Assembly: GCA_947375185.1 (NCBI GenBank)
Contig: CANCEU010000004.1
Coordinates: 1-64,000, forward strand
DNA length: 64,000 bases
Direction: 5' to 3'
From: Chitinophagaceae bacterium
Lineage (GTDB): Bacteria > Bacteroidota > Bacteroidia > Chitinophagales > Chitinophagaceae
Shown: piece after piece, positions 37,588-48,001 of the stretch
Layout of the letters: every line of letters begins with the position of its first letter
How positions within the stretch are numbered: position 1 is the stretch's first letter
The notes under the pieces: model-generated
Seen by the model: the letters and a program-made list of their open reading frames with translations, nothing else
Databases searched by the model: none
Told to the model about the DNA's origin: nothing
Made by a program: the position numbers and the translations under genes

Positions 37588-39054
37588 TTAGTCTTTCCAG
37601 CGCCATTCTCCAGCAATGGTTAATGGTTCTTTTAAATTATTCTTAATTAAAAATAATCTTGTTTCTTCATCTGTAAAATGCTTCGCTTCAATTTTTGTTG
37701 CATCTGCAATGCCATATAATAACATGGTATTGAACCTAACTGTATTGCGCATGCCTTTGTCTTCGACCAAACTAAATACATCACAATCTGCATGATAGCA
37801 AGGGCCTGCGCCTTTTGGTAAACTGCCGCCTGCACCACCGCCAGTTGGAATTCCATTTAACATAAAGGGTTGATGGTCGCTATGCAAGCCGGCACCTACA
37901 GAAAAAGTATTTTTAAAATTGGTGTCTAATTTTTGTGCAATATTGCCGATAGATTCAAATAATAATTTGCTTTCCTGTGCACTTGTAGCAAAACCTTTTG
38001 GGTCATTAGTCATGTCGTAGTTTAACATGTATCTTATGTTGTCAATACTTTTATCTTTAATCGCAGCATCAACATAGGCTCTTGATCCTAACAAGCCTTC
38101 TTCTTCCCCCATAAACATTACAAAATCAATGGTGCGCGCGGGTGTTAATTTTAGCACTTTAAAAGTACGTGCCATATCCAATACCGAAAATGAACCAATA
38201 CCATTGTCCATTGCGCCAGTTGCTAAATCCCAGCTATCTAAGTGACCGCCCACTACTATTTTTTCATTAGGGATGCTGATACCTTTTAAAGTAGCTATTA
38301 CATTTCGCGCTTTAATAATTCCTGAGTGATTGGTCATCTTAATTTGACTATATAAGGGCGCATTTTTTATTTGTTCTTTTAGCGTCAAACCGTCTTCTTT
38401 TCCAATACAAACTGCAGGAATTGGAATCAATTTCCCCGTAACAGATGCGGTACCGGTAAGTAGTACACCGTTGTCCGCTGTGTTAATTACAATAATTCCT
38501 TTTGCACCATATTTTGTAGCGATGGCGGTTTTCTCAGAACGATGTAAACTTGGAGTTCCTGTTTTTGATCCTGGTAATGTGCCTAAATAAACCAATGCAA
38601 TTTTTCCTTTAACTTTTTCGGGATTTGATGCATAGTCTTCTTCAACACCATTGCCCATATCAATTAATTCTAAATTGATATCAGCAGCTACAGGGGAATG
38701 TGCTAATGAAACAGATTTGATACTTTTTAAATTATTATCTGTGCCAATACGAACATCTAATGTGCCACGACTCCAGCTTTCTACTTCAAAAGGTTGGAAA
38801 CGAACATTAGAAAAGCCATAAGATTTCAATAAATCATATGCAAATTGTTCGGCCTTTTTGCCATTTTCAGAGCCTGTCAATCTATGTCCAATAGTTTCGG
38901 ATGCTATTTTAAGCGAAGCGTATGCATTTGAATTATCAACTACTTCTTTATTGATTTTAGAAAAAACGCTAGGCCAGTTTGGCTTTGTTTGTGCATTTAA
39001 TTCAGACATTAAAAACAGGCTGCATAGGCCAGTAAGGGCTAAAATATTTTTCAT
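37588..39054 (-). CDS. Secreted M28 zinc peptidase with PA domain (carboxypeptidase Q-like)
   Basis: Signal peptide; VVGGHLDSWDLATGAMDNGIGSFSVL, MFMGEEEGLLGSRAYV; PA-type insert KGIIVINTADNG. Confidence 0.9.
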   Translation of the reverse strand: MKNILALTGLCSLFLMSELNAQTKPNWPSVFSKINKEVVDNSNAYASLKIASETIGHRLTGSENGKKAEQFAYDLLKSYGFSNVRFQPFEVESWSRGTLDVRIGTDNNLKSIKSVSLAHSPVAADINLELIDMGNGVEEDYASNPEKVKGKIALVYLGTLPGSKTGTPSLHRSEKTAIATKYGAKGIIVINTADNGVLLTGTASVTGKLIPIPAVCIGKEDGLTLKEQIKNAPLYSQIKMTNHSGIIKARNVIATLKGISIPNEKIVVGGHLDSWDLATGAMDNGIGSFSVLDMARTFKVLKLTPARTIDFVMFMGEEEGLLGSRAYVDAAIKDKSIDNIRYMLNYDMTNDPKGFATSAQESKLLFESIGNIAQKLDTNFKNTFSVGAGLHSDHQPFMLNGIPTGGGAGGSLPKGAGPCYHADCDVFSLVEDKGMRNTVRFNTMLLYGIADATKIEAKHFTDEETRLFLIKNNLKEPLTIAGEWRWKD

Positions 39055-39121
39055 GTATAGTATACTTTAAAAGCTAATTTATGGAATATTTAGTTGTAAT
39101 TTTAATATAAATAATAACACT

Positions 39122-40027
39122 ATGTTTTTAATCATTCTCGGCATTATCATATTTTTTGCAGCTAAAGCAGTTCAAAATTTAAATCTTCCCATTGCTCAAC
39201 ATCCAAGTACTATCCGATTAGTAGGAATTATTGTAATTGGTTTGGGAGTAATCACTTCCTGCGTTAAGCAAATTGATGCGGGTCAAATAGGCGTTCAATC
39301 TCTATTTGGGAAAGTTCAGGACGAAGTGTTGGGTAGTGGTTTGAACTTTGTGGATCCATTAATGGAAATCAAAACAATCGATGTAAGAACTCAAAACTAT
39401 ACTATGAGTGGAGTGCATAATGAAGGAGATGTTGCGGGTGACGATGCAATACGAGTTTTAACTGCAGATGGATTAGAAGTGGTAATTGACTTAACTGTTT
39501 TATATAGAGTACAAGCAAATCAAGCACCAAAAATTGTTCGCGAAATTGGGTATGATTTTAAAAATGTAGTAGTGCGTCCAATAACAAGAACTAAAATTAG
39601 AGATAACGCGGTCTATTATACTGCAGTTGATTTATATTCTATTAAACGTGATGAATTTCAAACTAGAATTTTCAAGACAATTGAAGAGAATTTAAAAGCA
39701 AGAGGACTGGTATTAGAGCAATTATTGGTGCGTAATATTTCATTGCCAGCTTCAGTAAAAGGTTCTATAGAAGAGAAAATAAAGGCAGAGCAAGATGCAC
39801 AGAAAATGCAATACGTTTTACAAAAAGAAAAGCAAGAGGCAGAACGTAAAAGAGTTGAGGCGCAAGGTATTGCTGATTATCAAAAAATCATAAGTATGGG
39901 ACTTGGTGACAAGCAATTACAATATGAGCAAATACAAGCAATGAAGGGATTGATGACCTCTCCTAATAGTAAAGTAATCATTATGGGAGGTGGTAAAACT
40001 CCAGTAATTTTAGATAGTAAAAACTAA
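39122..40027 (+). CDS. SPFH/prohibitin-family membrane protein
   Basis: VKQIDAGQIGVQSLFGKVQDEVLGSGLNFVDPLMEIKTIDVRTQNYTM; coiled-coil KAEQDAQKMQYVLQKEKQEAERKRVEAQG. Confidence 0.9.
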   Translation: MFLIILGIIIFFAAKAVQNLNLPIAQHPSTIRLVGIIVIGLGVITSCVKQIDAGQIGVQSLFGKVQDEVLGSGLNFVDPLMEIKTIDVRTQNYTMSGVHNEGDVAGDDAIRVLTADGLEVVIDLTVLYRVQANQAPKIVREIGYDFKNVVVRPITRTKIRDNAVYYTAVDLYSIKRDEFQTRIFKTIEENLKARGLVLEQLLVRNISLPASVKGSIEEKIKAEQDAQKMQYVLQKEKQEAERKRVEAQGIADYQKIISMGLGDKQLQYEQIQAMKGLMTSPNSKVIIMGGGKTPVILDSKN

Positions 40028-40073
40028 TATTAAATTAGCCATTTCACAATAAATAATATTTAAATACATCTTC

Positions 40074-41429
40074 TTGAACATGAAAAAAATAACTTCACTT
40101 TTCGTACTTATTATTTTTATAAAATTTTCTTTTGCTCAATCCATTTTAAAGAGAGATCCGGAAATTGATGCAATGGTAAAAGAGGTTAGTTCCGATTCTT
40201 TAAAATCAAATATGTATAAACTTGTTTCTTTTGGAACTAGAAATACATTGAGTACACAGGGTAGTGCAACACAAGGTATTGGTGCAGCAAGACAATGGAT
40301 TTTGAGTAGATTTAAAGAATATGCTAAACAGTCAGATGGAAGATTAACTGCGTTTATTGATACCATTACGTATTCTTCCGATGGTAACAGAGTAAATAGG
40401 CCGTTTATTTTAGGCAATGTAGTGGCAACCTTAAAAGGCACGGATCCTAACGATCATCGTTTATTTGTTATAAGTGGGCATATGGACAGTCGTATAACTA
40501 ATGTAATGGATACCTTGGGGTATGCTCCAGGCGCAAATGATGATGGGAGTGGAACCATTGCCGTAATGGAATGTGCGCGCGTAATGAGTAAACATAAATT
40601 TCCTGCTACTATTATTTTTGTGACGGTTGCTGGGGAGGAGCAAGGTTTGTTAGGGGCTAATTTTATGGCAAAAAAAGCAAAAAAAGAAAAATGGGCTATT
40701 GAAGCGGTTTTAAACAATGATATTATGGGAAGCAATAACAGCAACGAAACTAATATCATTGAAAATACAAAATTGCGTGTTTTCAGTGAAGCGTACTCCG
40801 TTTCGGATACAGGTAAGGCTGCGCTTCAAATAAGAAGCTTAGGGTTGGAGAATGATGGTAAATCAAGACAGTTGGCACGTTATGTAAAGGAAATAGGGGA
40901 AAGATATATTGATAATTTGCAAGTAGTGATGGTGTATAGAAACGATCGTTTTTTAAGAGGTGGTGATCATACCCCTTTTGTAGAAAATGGTTTTGCTGCT
41001 GTTCGTCTTACAGAGATGAATGAAAATTACACTCGTCAACATCAAGACATTCGAACTGAAAATGGAATTAATTATGGCGATTTGCCTGAGCATATTGATT
41101 TTGAATATTTAAGAAAAAATAGTGGAGTGAATTTATCAAATTTAGCCAATCTTGCAAAAGCCCCTTCAATTCCTGAAGAGGTTAAAGTGGATGTTAAAAA
41201 CTTGAGCAATTCAACATATTTGTATTGGAAAGCACCAAAAACAGGAATTGTAAAAGGTTACTATATTTTAATGAGAGAAACTACAAGCCCTTTTTGGCAA
41301 AAGAAAATTTATACTGAGTCTTTGGATATAAGATTACCATATAGTAAAGACAATTATTTCTTTGCTGTTCAAAGCGTAAACGATTCAGGAAATGAAAGTT
41401 TGCCTGTGATTCCGGCAGTTGGCAAATAA
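40074..41429 (+). CDS. Secreted M28 peptidase with C-terminal Fn3-like region
   Basis: Signal peptide; VISGHMDSRITN...APGANDDGSGTIAVMECARV, FVTVAGEEQGLLGANFM, GGDHTPFVENGFAAVRLTE. Confidence 0.9.
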   Translation: MNMKKITSLFVLIIFIKFSFAQSILKRDPEIDAMVKEVSSDSLKSNMYKLVSFGTRNTLSTQGSATQGIGAARQWILSRFKEYAKQSDGRLTAFIDTITYSSDGNRVNRPFILGNVVATLKGTDPNDHRLFVISGHMDSRITNVMDTLGYAPGANDDGSGTIAVMECARVMSKHKFPATIIFVTVAGEEQGLLGANFMAKKAKKEKWAIEAVLNNDIMGSNNSNETNIIENTKLRVFSEAYSVSDTGKAALQIRSLGLENDGKSRQLARYVKEIGERYIDNLQVVMVYRNDRFLRGGDHTPFVENGFAAVRLTEMNENYTRQHQDIRTENGINYGDLPEHIDFEYLRKNSGVNLSNLANLAKAPSIPEEVKVDVKNLSNSTYLYWKAPKTGIVKGYYILMRETTSPFWQKKIYTESLDIRLPYSKDNYFFAVQSVNDSGNESLPVIPAVGK

Positions 41430-41439
41430 AATCCAATAA

Positions 41440-42255
41440 ATGAACTTTATAAATGAACCTTGGGTTAAGCAGCATATAAGACACCGTGCTGCTATTGGAC
41501 ATAAAAAATCCTTTGGTCATGTATTGGTGATTGCAGGTAGTGAAGGAAAAGCTGGGGCCGCTATTTTATGTGCAAAAGCAGCCTTGCATAGTGGATGTGG
41601 TATGGTTACTGCAATGATTCCTAAAGAGGCTGTTGTCGTACTATTACAACAAAGCCCAGAAATTATGTATGTCAATGATTCAAATGCGATATCATTGGAT
41701 TTGACAAAATTTGATGCGATTGTTATTGGACCAGGTTTAGGTTTTTCAGAAAACGCAATATCAAATTTAAAATATATACTTACTAGTTATAAAGGTTCGG
41801 TTGTAGTTGATGCAGATGCTTTAACCATAGTGGCTAAAGAAATGCACTTGTTAAAATCAAATCATATTGTAACACCTCATCCGGGGGAGTTTGCTCGTTT
41901 GCAAGGTTTTGAATATTCTGAAGCAGAAAGGGTGAAACAAGCAACTAATTTTGTCGAAAAATTTTCACCAGTTTTAGTATTAAAAGGATCTGGAACATTA
42001 GTAGGATCGAGTGAAAATAAATTATTACAAAATACAACCGGCAATGATGGTATGGCCACTGCGGGAAGTGGAGATGTTTTATCAGGTATCGTTGGCGCGC
42101 TTTGTGCACAAGGCTATACACCTTTTAATGCTGCTGCTATTGGTGTTTACTTACATGGTTTAGCAGGTGATATTGCCATTAAAGAAAAGTCAAAGGCAAG
42201 TTTGGTAGCATCTGACATTATCACCTATTTGTCAAAAACTAGACTTACTGATTAG
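41440..42255 (+). CDS. nnrD: ADP-dependent NAD(P)H-hydrate dehydratase, stand-alone NnrD/CARKD domain
   Basis: HVLVIAGSEGKAGAAILCAKAALHSGCGMVT, VVDADALTIV, VTPHPGEFARL, TAGSGDVLSGIVGALCAQG. Confidence 0.9.
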   Translation: MNFINEPWVKQHIRHRAAIGHKKSFGHVLVIAGSEGKAGAAILCAKAALHSGCGMVTAMIPKEAVVVLLQQSPEIMYVNDSNAISLDLTKFDAIVIGPGLGFSENAISNLKYILTSYKGSVVVDADALTIVAKEMHLLKSNHIVTPHPGEFARLQGFEYSEAERVKQATNFVEKFSPVLVLKGSGTLVGSSENKLLQNTTGNDGMATAGSGDVLSGIVGALCAQGYTPFNAAAIGVYLHGLAGDIAIKEKSKASLVASDIITYLSKTRLTD

Positions 42256-42300
42256 TTGATATTTGTTATATTTGTTAAGCAATAGCCCAAACCTTATTAT

Positions 42301-42732
42301 ATGAAACAGTTTAGATTTTTTTTTATCGCAATCACTTTTTTGTTTTTCGCATGTAGTAAAGGGGGAGATACCACTTCGTCAACACCTACACCCACTCCAA
42401 CTCCACCAGCTGCCGAAGCTGCAGTGGCTTTTTCTGTAAATGTGGATCCAGGCACAGGTAATATTTTAGGTGTGGTGGGTACTTCTCAGCCAATAAATGT
42501 TAAAGTAAGTTCTGCAATACCTGCTTCAGGAATAACTATCAGTGTAATAGTCACAAAAGATGTTGATAATAGTACTGTATTTTCAACATCTACTTCGAGT
42601 GTAGCAGCAGATAATAATTTTACTATTACAGGTTTGACTCCAGGTGTATTATGTACCGCGAATGTGTTAGTTACGTCAAAATCAACTTTGACTAATTCAA
42701 AAGCATTAAGTTTTAAGTTGGCAGCAAAGTAA
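42301..42732 (+). CDS. Lipoprotein with proline/threonine linker, paralogue of 59155..59592
   Basis: Lipobox FFACSKGGDTTSSTPTPTPTPP; body VNVDPGTGNILGVVG...DVDNSTVFSTSTSSVAADNNFTITGLTPG. Confidence 0.8.
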   Translation: MKQFRFFFIAITFLFFACSKGGDTTSSTPTPTPTPPAAEAAVAFSVNVDPGTGNILGVVGTSQPINVKVSSAIPASGITISVIVTKDVDNSTVFSTSTSSVAADNNFTITGLTPGVLCTANVLVTSKSTLTNSKALSFKLAAK

Positions 42733-42768
42733 GTGAGCTAATTATTTTTTAGCCTTTATCTTTGCAAC

Positions 42769-44019
42769 ATGAATCCATCAAGGCTTAAATCCCCATTTTT
42801 CTTAATTCTTATATTAGGACTGCTTACATCAATAGGACCATTGTCAATTGATATGTATTTACCTGCTTTCCCAAGCATTGCTAAAAATTTAAATACTTCC
42901 GTATCCAATGTGATGTTGTCCTTGTCTTCTTTTTTCATAGGCATATCAATTGGTCAACTTTTATATGGTCCATTATTAGAAAGATTTGGGCGTAAAACAC
43001 CCTTATATTTTGGACTTGGTTTGTATGCTATTTCAGCGGTGGCATGTGCATCGGCCATGTCGGTTGAAACCTTAATTATATTTAGATTCTTTCAAGCATT
43101 GGGAGGCTGTGTAGGTATGGTTGCATCAAGAGCAATGGTGCGCGATTTATTTGATGTGAAAGACAATGCGAAAGTATTTTCAACATTGATGCTAGTAGTA
43201 GCAGTTTCTCCAATCATTGCACCTACATTAGGAGGCTATATTACTACAGCTTTTGGTTGGAGGTATATTTTTATTATGTTAATTATTGTAATTGTTTTAA
43301 TAATAGTTGGCATATATTTTTTACTTCCTGAAAGTAAAAAGCCTGACCCTAATTATTCATTAAAGCCTTCTAGTATTTTAAAAGGGTTTGCTGTGATTAT
43401 CAAGGAGCCCCAATTTGCGGTATATACATTTACTGGAGCGGTTGCCTATGCAGGTTTATACGCATACATAAGTGGATCGCCCCATGTTTTTATGGAAGTA
43501 TTTAAAGTAAGCGAGCAGCATTTTGGATGGATATTTGCATTAGTAGCTGGAGGGTTGATTACTGCTAGTCAGTTTAATACGCAGTTGTTAAAAAGGTTTA
43601 GTTCGGAGCAAATTATAAAGTGGACACTCACCATGCAGGGCATTATTGGAATTATTTTAGTTTCAACATCTCTATTTGGGTACAGCGAACTGTATTCAAC
43701 AATTGTATTGGTGTTATTATTTTTATGTTGTCAAGGATTTTTATTTCCTAATGCATCTGCACTTTCTATGGCTCCCTTTGCAACGAATGCAGGAAATGCT
43801 TCAGCCTTAATGGGATTTATTCAAATGAGTGTAGGCGCATTTATGTCTGCAATGGTTAGTGTATTTAATAATGCAACAACTTTGCCAATGACAGGTGTAA
43901 TGGCTTTTTGCACACTTACTGCTTCCATAATTTATTATATAGGAAGGAAAGTAATTGTTAAAAAAGCAAGTATTGAATTAGTAGAAGAAGAGGAAGTGGA
44001 AATGATCAATACACTTTAA
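42769..44019 (+). CDS. MFS transporter, Bcr/CflA drug-efflux subfamily
   Basis: STIGPLSIDMYLPAFPSIAKNL-like N-terminus (ILGLLTSIGPLSIDMYLPAFPSI), SFFIGISIGQLLYGPLLERFGRKTPLYFGL, FRFFQALGGCVGMVASRAMVRDLF. Confidence 0.92.
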   Translation: MNPSRLKSPFFLILILGLLTSIGPLSIDMYLPAFPSIAKNLNTSVSNVMLSLSSFFIGISIGQLLYGPLLERFGRKTPLYFGLGLYAISAVACASAMSVETLIIFRFFQALGGCVGMVASRAMVRDLFDVKDNAKVFSTLMLVVAVSPIIAPTLGGYITTAFGWRYIFIMLIIVIVLIIVGIYFLLPESKKPDPNYSLKPSSILKGFAVIIKEPQFAVYTFTGAVAYAGLYAYISGSPHVFMEVFKVSEQHFGWIFALVAGGLITASQFNTQLLKRFSSEQIIKWTLTMQGIIGIILVSTSLFGYSELYSTIVLVLLFLCCQGFLFPNASALSMAPFATNAGNASALMGFIQMSVGAFMSAMVSVFNNATTLPMTGVMAFCTLTASIIYYIGRKVIVKKASIELVEEEEVEMINTL

Positions 44020-44037
44020 TATTTAACCATTTTAGCT

Positions 44038-44868
44038 TTATTTTTTCACTTCTTTTTTAGGCCCCATTGGAAGGGTATAACCCAGATTCATAATTAGCTC
44101 AAGTGTTCCAAATCCTTGTTTTGCAGTGCCTTGGTTCACGGCAAGATTGTAGTAATAGGCATAATCGACTTTGCCTGCAAATTCTAAATAAAGACTTTTC
44201 TTAAAAGTGCTTCTAAATGCATACTCGGCTCCTGTATTCCATCCTCCAAATTGAAATAGTTGATTGTTTTTTACCCCAAATAAGCTGTTTTCAACATGCG
44301 GAATTAACGGTCCAACACCCACTTTTGCTAATCCGTCAAATGCGAAAGTATTGTTTGATATTTTTTTAAATTTTGTTCTTTTTACAATATTGAATAATAA
44401 AAAGTTGGCTCCATTATTTAAATAGTAATAATTTCTTGAAGTACCCGTTCCTGTTTTTGAAAAAATAAAACTTGAATCGATGGGTCTGTTATTATAGGTG
44501 CCCACCATGTGTACGGTTTGGTTATCAAGGAACAAAGCTTTAGTATGATCAAAGTTTATTTCAATTGCGAAGTCTTTATCCTTATCAATAAAATATCCGA
44601 TTCTGTAATTATACTGAGGAATGCTGATTGCCTTGGTTAATAAAGCGTCATCCCAGCCTGGATGGTCTTCTAATTTTGTATTTTTAAAAGTAAAATTATT
44701 GCCAAGACTAGGTTGATTAATACTTACGTTTGTTGGTGTGTACCATTCTTTGTTATATCCCCAAGAAAAGTAAAATTCACCTTTTCTTTCTGTTTTTTGA
44801 GCGCTTACTTCATTAACACTTATTAGCATAACCAACGCCGCAATATATTTCAACAATTTCATTTTCAA
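44038..44868 (-). CDS. Outer-membrane beta-barrel protein of unknown function
   Basis: Signal peptide MKMKLLKYIAALVMLISVNEVSAQ; FYFSWGYNKEWYTPTNV; amphipathic strands. Confidence 0.75.
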   Translation of the reverse strand: MKMKLLKYIAALVMLISVNEVSAQKTERKGEFYFSWGYNKEWYTPTNVSINQPSLGNNFTFKNTKLEDHPGWDDALLTKAISIPQYNYRIGYFIDKDKDFAIEINFDHTKALFLDNQTVHMVGTYNNRPIDSSFIFSKTGTGTSRNYYYLNNGANFLLFNIVKRTKFKKISNNTFAFDGLAKVGVGPLIPHVENSLFGVKNNQLFQFGGWNTGAEYAFRSTFKKSLYLEFAGKVDYAYYYNLAVNQGTAKQGFGTLELIMNLGYTLPMGPKKEVKK

Positions 44869-44966
44869 AATTTTTGTAAAGGTAACACAAAATAGTGCTT
44901 TAGTAGGCTTAAATAGATATGTTTATAATCATATTTTAGGTAAATTTGCAATACGAATAATTAACA

Positions 44967-47882
44967 ATGAAGCAACATCTACAAAAGCTTGCAAAGTCCT
45001 TACAAGGCGAACTTTTCTTTGATAAGACTATGCGTACTTTATATGCTACAGATGCTTCCAGTTATCGCGAACTTCCTTTAGCGGTAGCCATACCAAAGAC
45101 CAAGCAGGATTTAATTATTTTAATTCATTTCGCAATAGAGCATAATACATCACTGATACCACGAACTGCAGGCACTTCATTAGCTGGTCAGGTAGTAGGA
45201 AGTGGAATTATTGTAGATGTTTCCAAACACTTTAATGATATATTAGAATTAAATAAAGAAGATGGTTGGGTGCGCGTGCAACCTGGTGTAATTAGAGATG
45301 AGCTTAATTTATTCTTAAAGCCACACAATTTATTTTTTGGTCCAGAAACATCCACTGCCAATAGAGCCATGATTGGTGGGATGGTGGGTAATAATTCATG
45401 TGGCTCCAATTCAGTTGTTTATCGAAGTACAAGAGAACATTTAATTGAAGTAACTGCTTTATTAAGTGATGGGACTGAGACGGTTTTTAAAAGTATTTCA
45501 ACGGATGATTTTCATGCAAAATGTGAATTAGGTAATTTAGAAGGCAATATTTACAAGACCATACGAGGCTTATTAAGTAACTACGATAATCAAGTTGAAA
45601 TCAGAAAAGAGTTTCCAAAGAAATCGGTGGAGCGAAGAAATACAGGTTATGCAATTGATTTATTAGTGGAGATGGATCCTTTTACGGCTGGCGGTGAAAA
45701 ATTTAATTTTTGTAGTTTGATAGCTGGTTCGGAAGGCACTTTGGCTTTTATTACTGAGATTAAATTAAATGTTGTTCCTGCACCTCCTAAAGAAACTGGG
45801 TTATTGTGTGTGCATTTTAATACTATTGACGAATCGTTACATGCCAACTTGATTGGATTAAAATACAATCCCAGTGCGAGTGAATTAATTGATCATTATA
45901 TTTTAGAATGTACTAAGGAAAATAAGGAACAAAGTCAGAATCGTTTTTTTGTACAAGGTGATCCAGGTGCAATCTTGGTGATTGAGTTTGTGAAAGAAAC
46001 TAGAGAAGAGATTTTAGCGTTAACCAATGCGGTGGAAGCGGATATGCGTGCTGCTGGCTTAGGGTATCATTTCCCGGTTTTGTTCGGAGCAGATACCAAA
46101 AAAATATGGACATTACGCAAAGCAGGACTTGGCTTACTAAGCAACCTGCCTGGAGACGAGAAGGCAGTGCCAGTAATTGAAGATACTGCAGTGGATGTAA
46201 ATGATTTACCTAACTATATTCGTGATTTTAACGAGATATTAAAAAAGCATGGGTTGCATGCTGTACATTATGCCCATGCTGGTTCGGGTGAAATACATTT
46301 AAGACCAATTATTAATTTAAAAACGAAAGAGGGCAATCAATTATTTAGAACCATTGCCGAAGAGGTAGCTACACTGGTGAAAAAATATGATGGATCCTTG
46401 AGTGGAGAACATGGGGATGGAAGACTACGTGGGGAATTTATAAAACAAATGGTGGGGGAGAAAAACTATTCGTTGTTGAAACAAGTAAAAGCTACTTGGG
46501 ATCCAAATAATATTTTCAATCCAAATAAGATTGTAGATACACCCTCCATGAATAGTATGCTTCGTTATGAGCCAGGGCAAACTACCCCTGAGTTTGAAAC
46601 GATATTTCGTTTTCATAAGCAAGACATATTACAACATGCTGAACAGTGTAATGGTTCGGGAGATTGCCGTAAAACACATTTGTCTGGAGGTACGATGTGT
46701 CCTTCTTATATGGCAACACGAAATGAAAAAGATACAACCCGCGCTAGAGCCAATATTTTAAGAGAGTTTTTAACTCATTCTAGTAAAGAAAATCGTTATG
46801 ATCACAAAGAAATTTATGATGTAATGAGTTTGTGTTTAAGTTGTAAGGCTTGCAAAAGTGAATGTCCTTCCAATGTGGATATGGCGAAACTAAAAGCCGA
46901 ATTTTTGCAACATTATTATGATGCAAATGGAGTTCCATTAAGATCAAAATTAATTGCCAATTTTACAGCAGCTGCAAAATTGGGTTCTATGGCACCATCA
47001 ATTTATAATTTTGTAATGGGAAATGTGGTTACAGGAACAGCGATTAAAGCCTTGTCAGGATTCGCTATAAAGCGTTCTATGCCATCGTTATCGAAGCAAA
47101 CTTTAAAGTGTTGGTATGATAAAAAATATAGTACACCATCCAATCCAATAAAACAGATTTATTTATTCTGTGATGAGTTTACAAATTATAATGATGCAGC
47201 CATTGGGATTAAAGCCATTCAATTATTGACAGCATTAAATTATGAAGTCATTATACCTAACCATGAAGAAAGTGGAAGAACTTGGTTGTCAAAAGGGTTA
47301 GTGCGCAAAGCAAAATTAATTGCTAATAAAAATATTGAACTTTTAGGTTCATTGATTACAGATACTAATCCGATTATTGGCTTGGAGCCATCAGCAATTT
47401 TAACTTTTAGAGATGAGTATCCAGATTTAGCAACAGGCCAAAATTTAGAAGCATCAAAATTATTGGCAAAAAACAGCTTCTTTATTGATGAATTTTTGGC
47501 AAGAGAAATAGCAGTAGGAAATATTAAAATAGAACAATTTACTTCGGAGCCAAAGTCAATTTTGCTTCATGGACATTGTCAGCAAAAGGCGGTTGGGAGT
47601 TTAGCCGATTCTGTAAAAGTACTTTCCTTCCCTAAAAATTATAAAGTAGAGACTATCCCTTCAGGATGTTGTGGTATGGCAGGCTCCTTTGGTTATGAAA
47701 AAGAACATTACGAAGTTTCCATGAATATTGGTGAACTTGTCTTGTTTCCTAAAGTAAGAGCCAATAGCAACACTTGTACTATTGCAGCACCAGGAACTAG
47801 CTGTAGACATCAAATTAAAGATGGCACTGGTGCACATGCTTTGCATACAGTTGAAGTATTGTTTGATGCTTTGAATGGCTGA
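44967..47882 (+). CDS. FAD-linked oxidase fused to FeS/CCG domains (YdiJ/GlcD-GlpC-like)
   Basis: FAD-binding PRTAGTSLAGQVVGSGIIVDVSKHFN, MIGGMVGNNSCGSNSV, AHAGSGEIHLRP, SGEHGDGRLRG; FeS CLSCKACKSECPSNVDM; CCG ILLHGHCQQKA...IPSGCCGMAGSFGYE. Confidence 0.92.
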   Translation: MKQHLQKLAKSLQGELFFDKTMRTLYATDASSYRELPLAVAIPKTKQDLIILIHFAIEHNTSLIPRTAGTSLAGQVVGSGIIVDVSKHFNDILELNKEDGWVRVQPGVIRDELNLFLKPHNLFFGPETSTANRAMIGGMVGNNSCGSNSVVYRSTREHLIEVTALLSDGTETVFKSISTDDFHAKCELGNLEGNIYKTIRGLLSNYDNQVEIRKEFPKKSVERRNTGYAIDLLVEMDPFTAGGEKFNFCSLIAGSEGTLAFITEIKLNVVPAPPKETGLLCVHFNTIDESLHANLIGLKYNPSASELIDHYILECTKENKEQSQNRFFVQGDPGAILVIEFVKETREEILALTNAVEADMRAAGLGYHFPVLFGADTKKIWTLRKAGLGLLSNLPGDEKAVPVIEDTAVDVNDLPNYIRDFNEILKKHGLHAVHYAHAGSGEIHLRPIINLKTKEGNQLFRTIAEEVATLVKKYDGSLSGEHGDGRLRGEFIKQMVGEKNYSLLKQVKATWDPNNIFNPNKIVDTPSMNSMLRYEPGQTTPEFETIFRFHKQDILQHAEQCNGSGDCRKTHLSGGTMCPSYMATRNEKDTTRARANILREFLTHSSKENRYDHKEIYDVMSLCLSCKACKSECPSNVDMAKLKAEFLQHYYDANGVPLRSKLIANFTAAAKLGSMAPSIYNFVMGNVVTGTAIKALSGFAIKRSMPSLSKQTLKCWYDKKYSTPSNPIKQIYLFCDEFTNYNDAAIGIKAIQLLTALNYEVIIPNHEESGRTWLSKGLVRKAKLIANKNIELLGSLITDTNPIIGLEPSAILTFRDEYPDLATGQNLEASKLLAKNSFFIDEFLAREIAVGNIKIEQFTSEPKSILLHGHCQQKAVGSLADSVKVLSFPKNYKVETIPSGCCGMAGSFGYEKEHYEVSMNIGELVLFPKVRANSNTCTIAAPGTSCRHQIKDGTGAHALHTVEVLFDALNG

Positions 47883-47892
47883 TAAATATCAG
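47879..47892 (+). promoter_or_regulatory. CTGATAAATATCAG dyad, same 14-mer as at 23270-23283
   Basis: Contains TGA-N6-TCA; followed by TATTTTTTTAT, so a weak terminator is an alternative reading. Confidence 0.3.
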
Positions 47893-48001
47893 TATTTTTT
47901 TATATTAAGATTTTTAAATTAGATCACTTGTAATCTGCCATTTGTACAATTCTAAGTAAGCATGTTAAATAATTACTTAAATTCAACAATCCTTAAAACG
48001 A

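Noticed and set aside
40136-40759. Overlapping ~101-aa minus-strand ORFs
   Set aside because: Antisense to the M28 peptidase; overlap each other and lack coding signatures.
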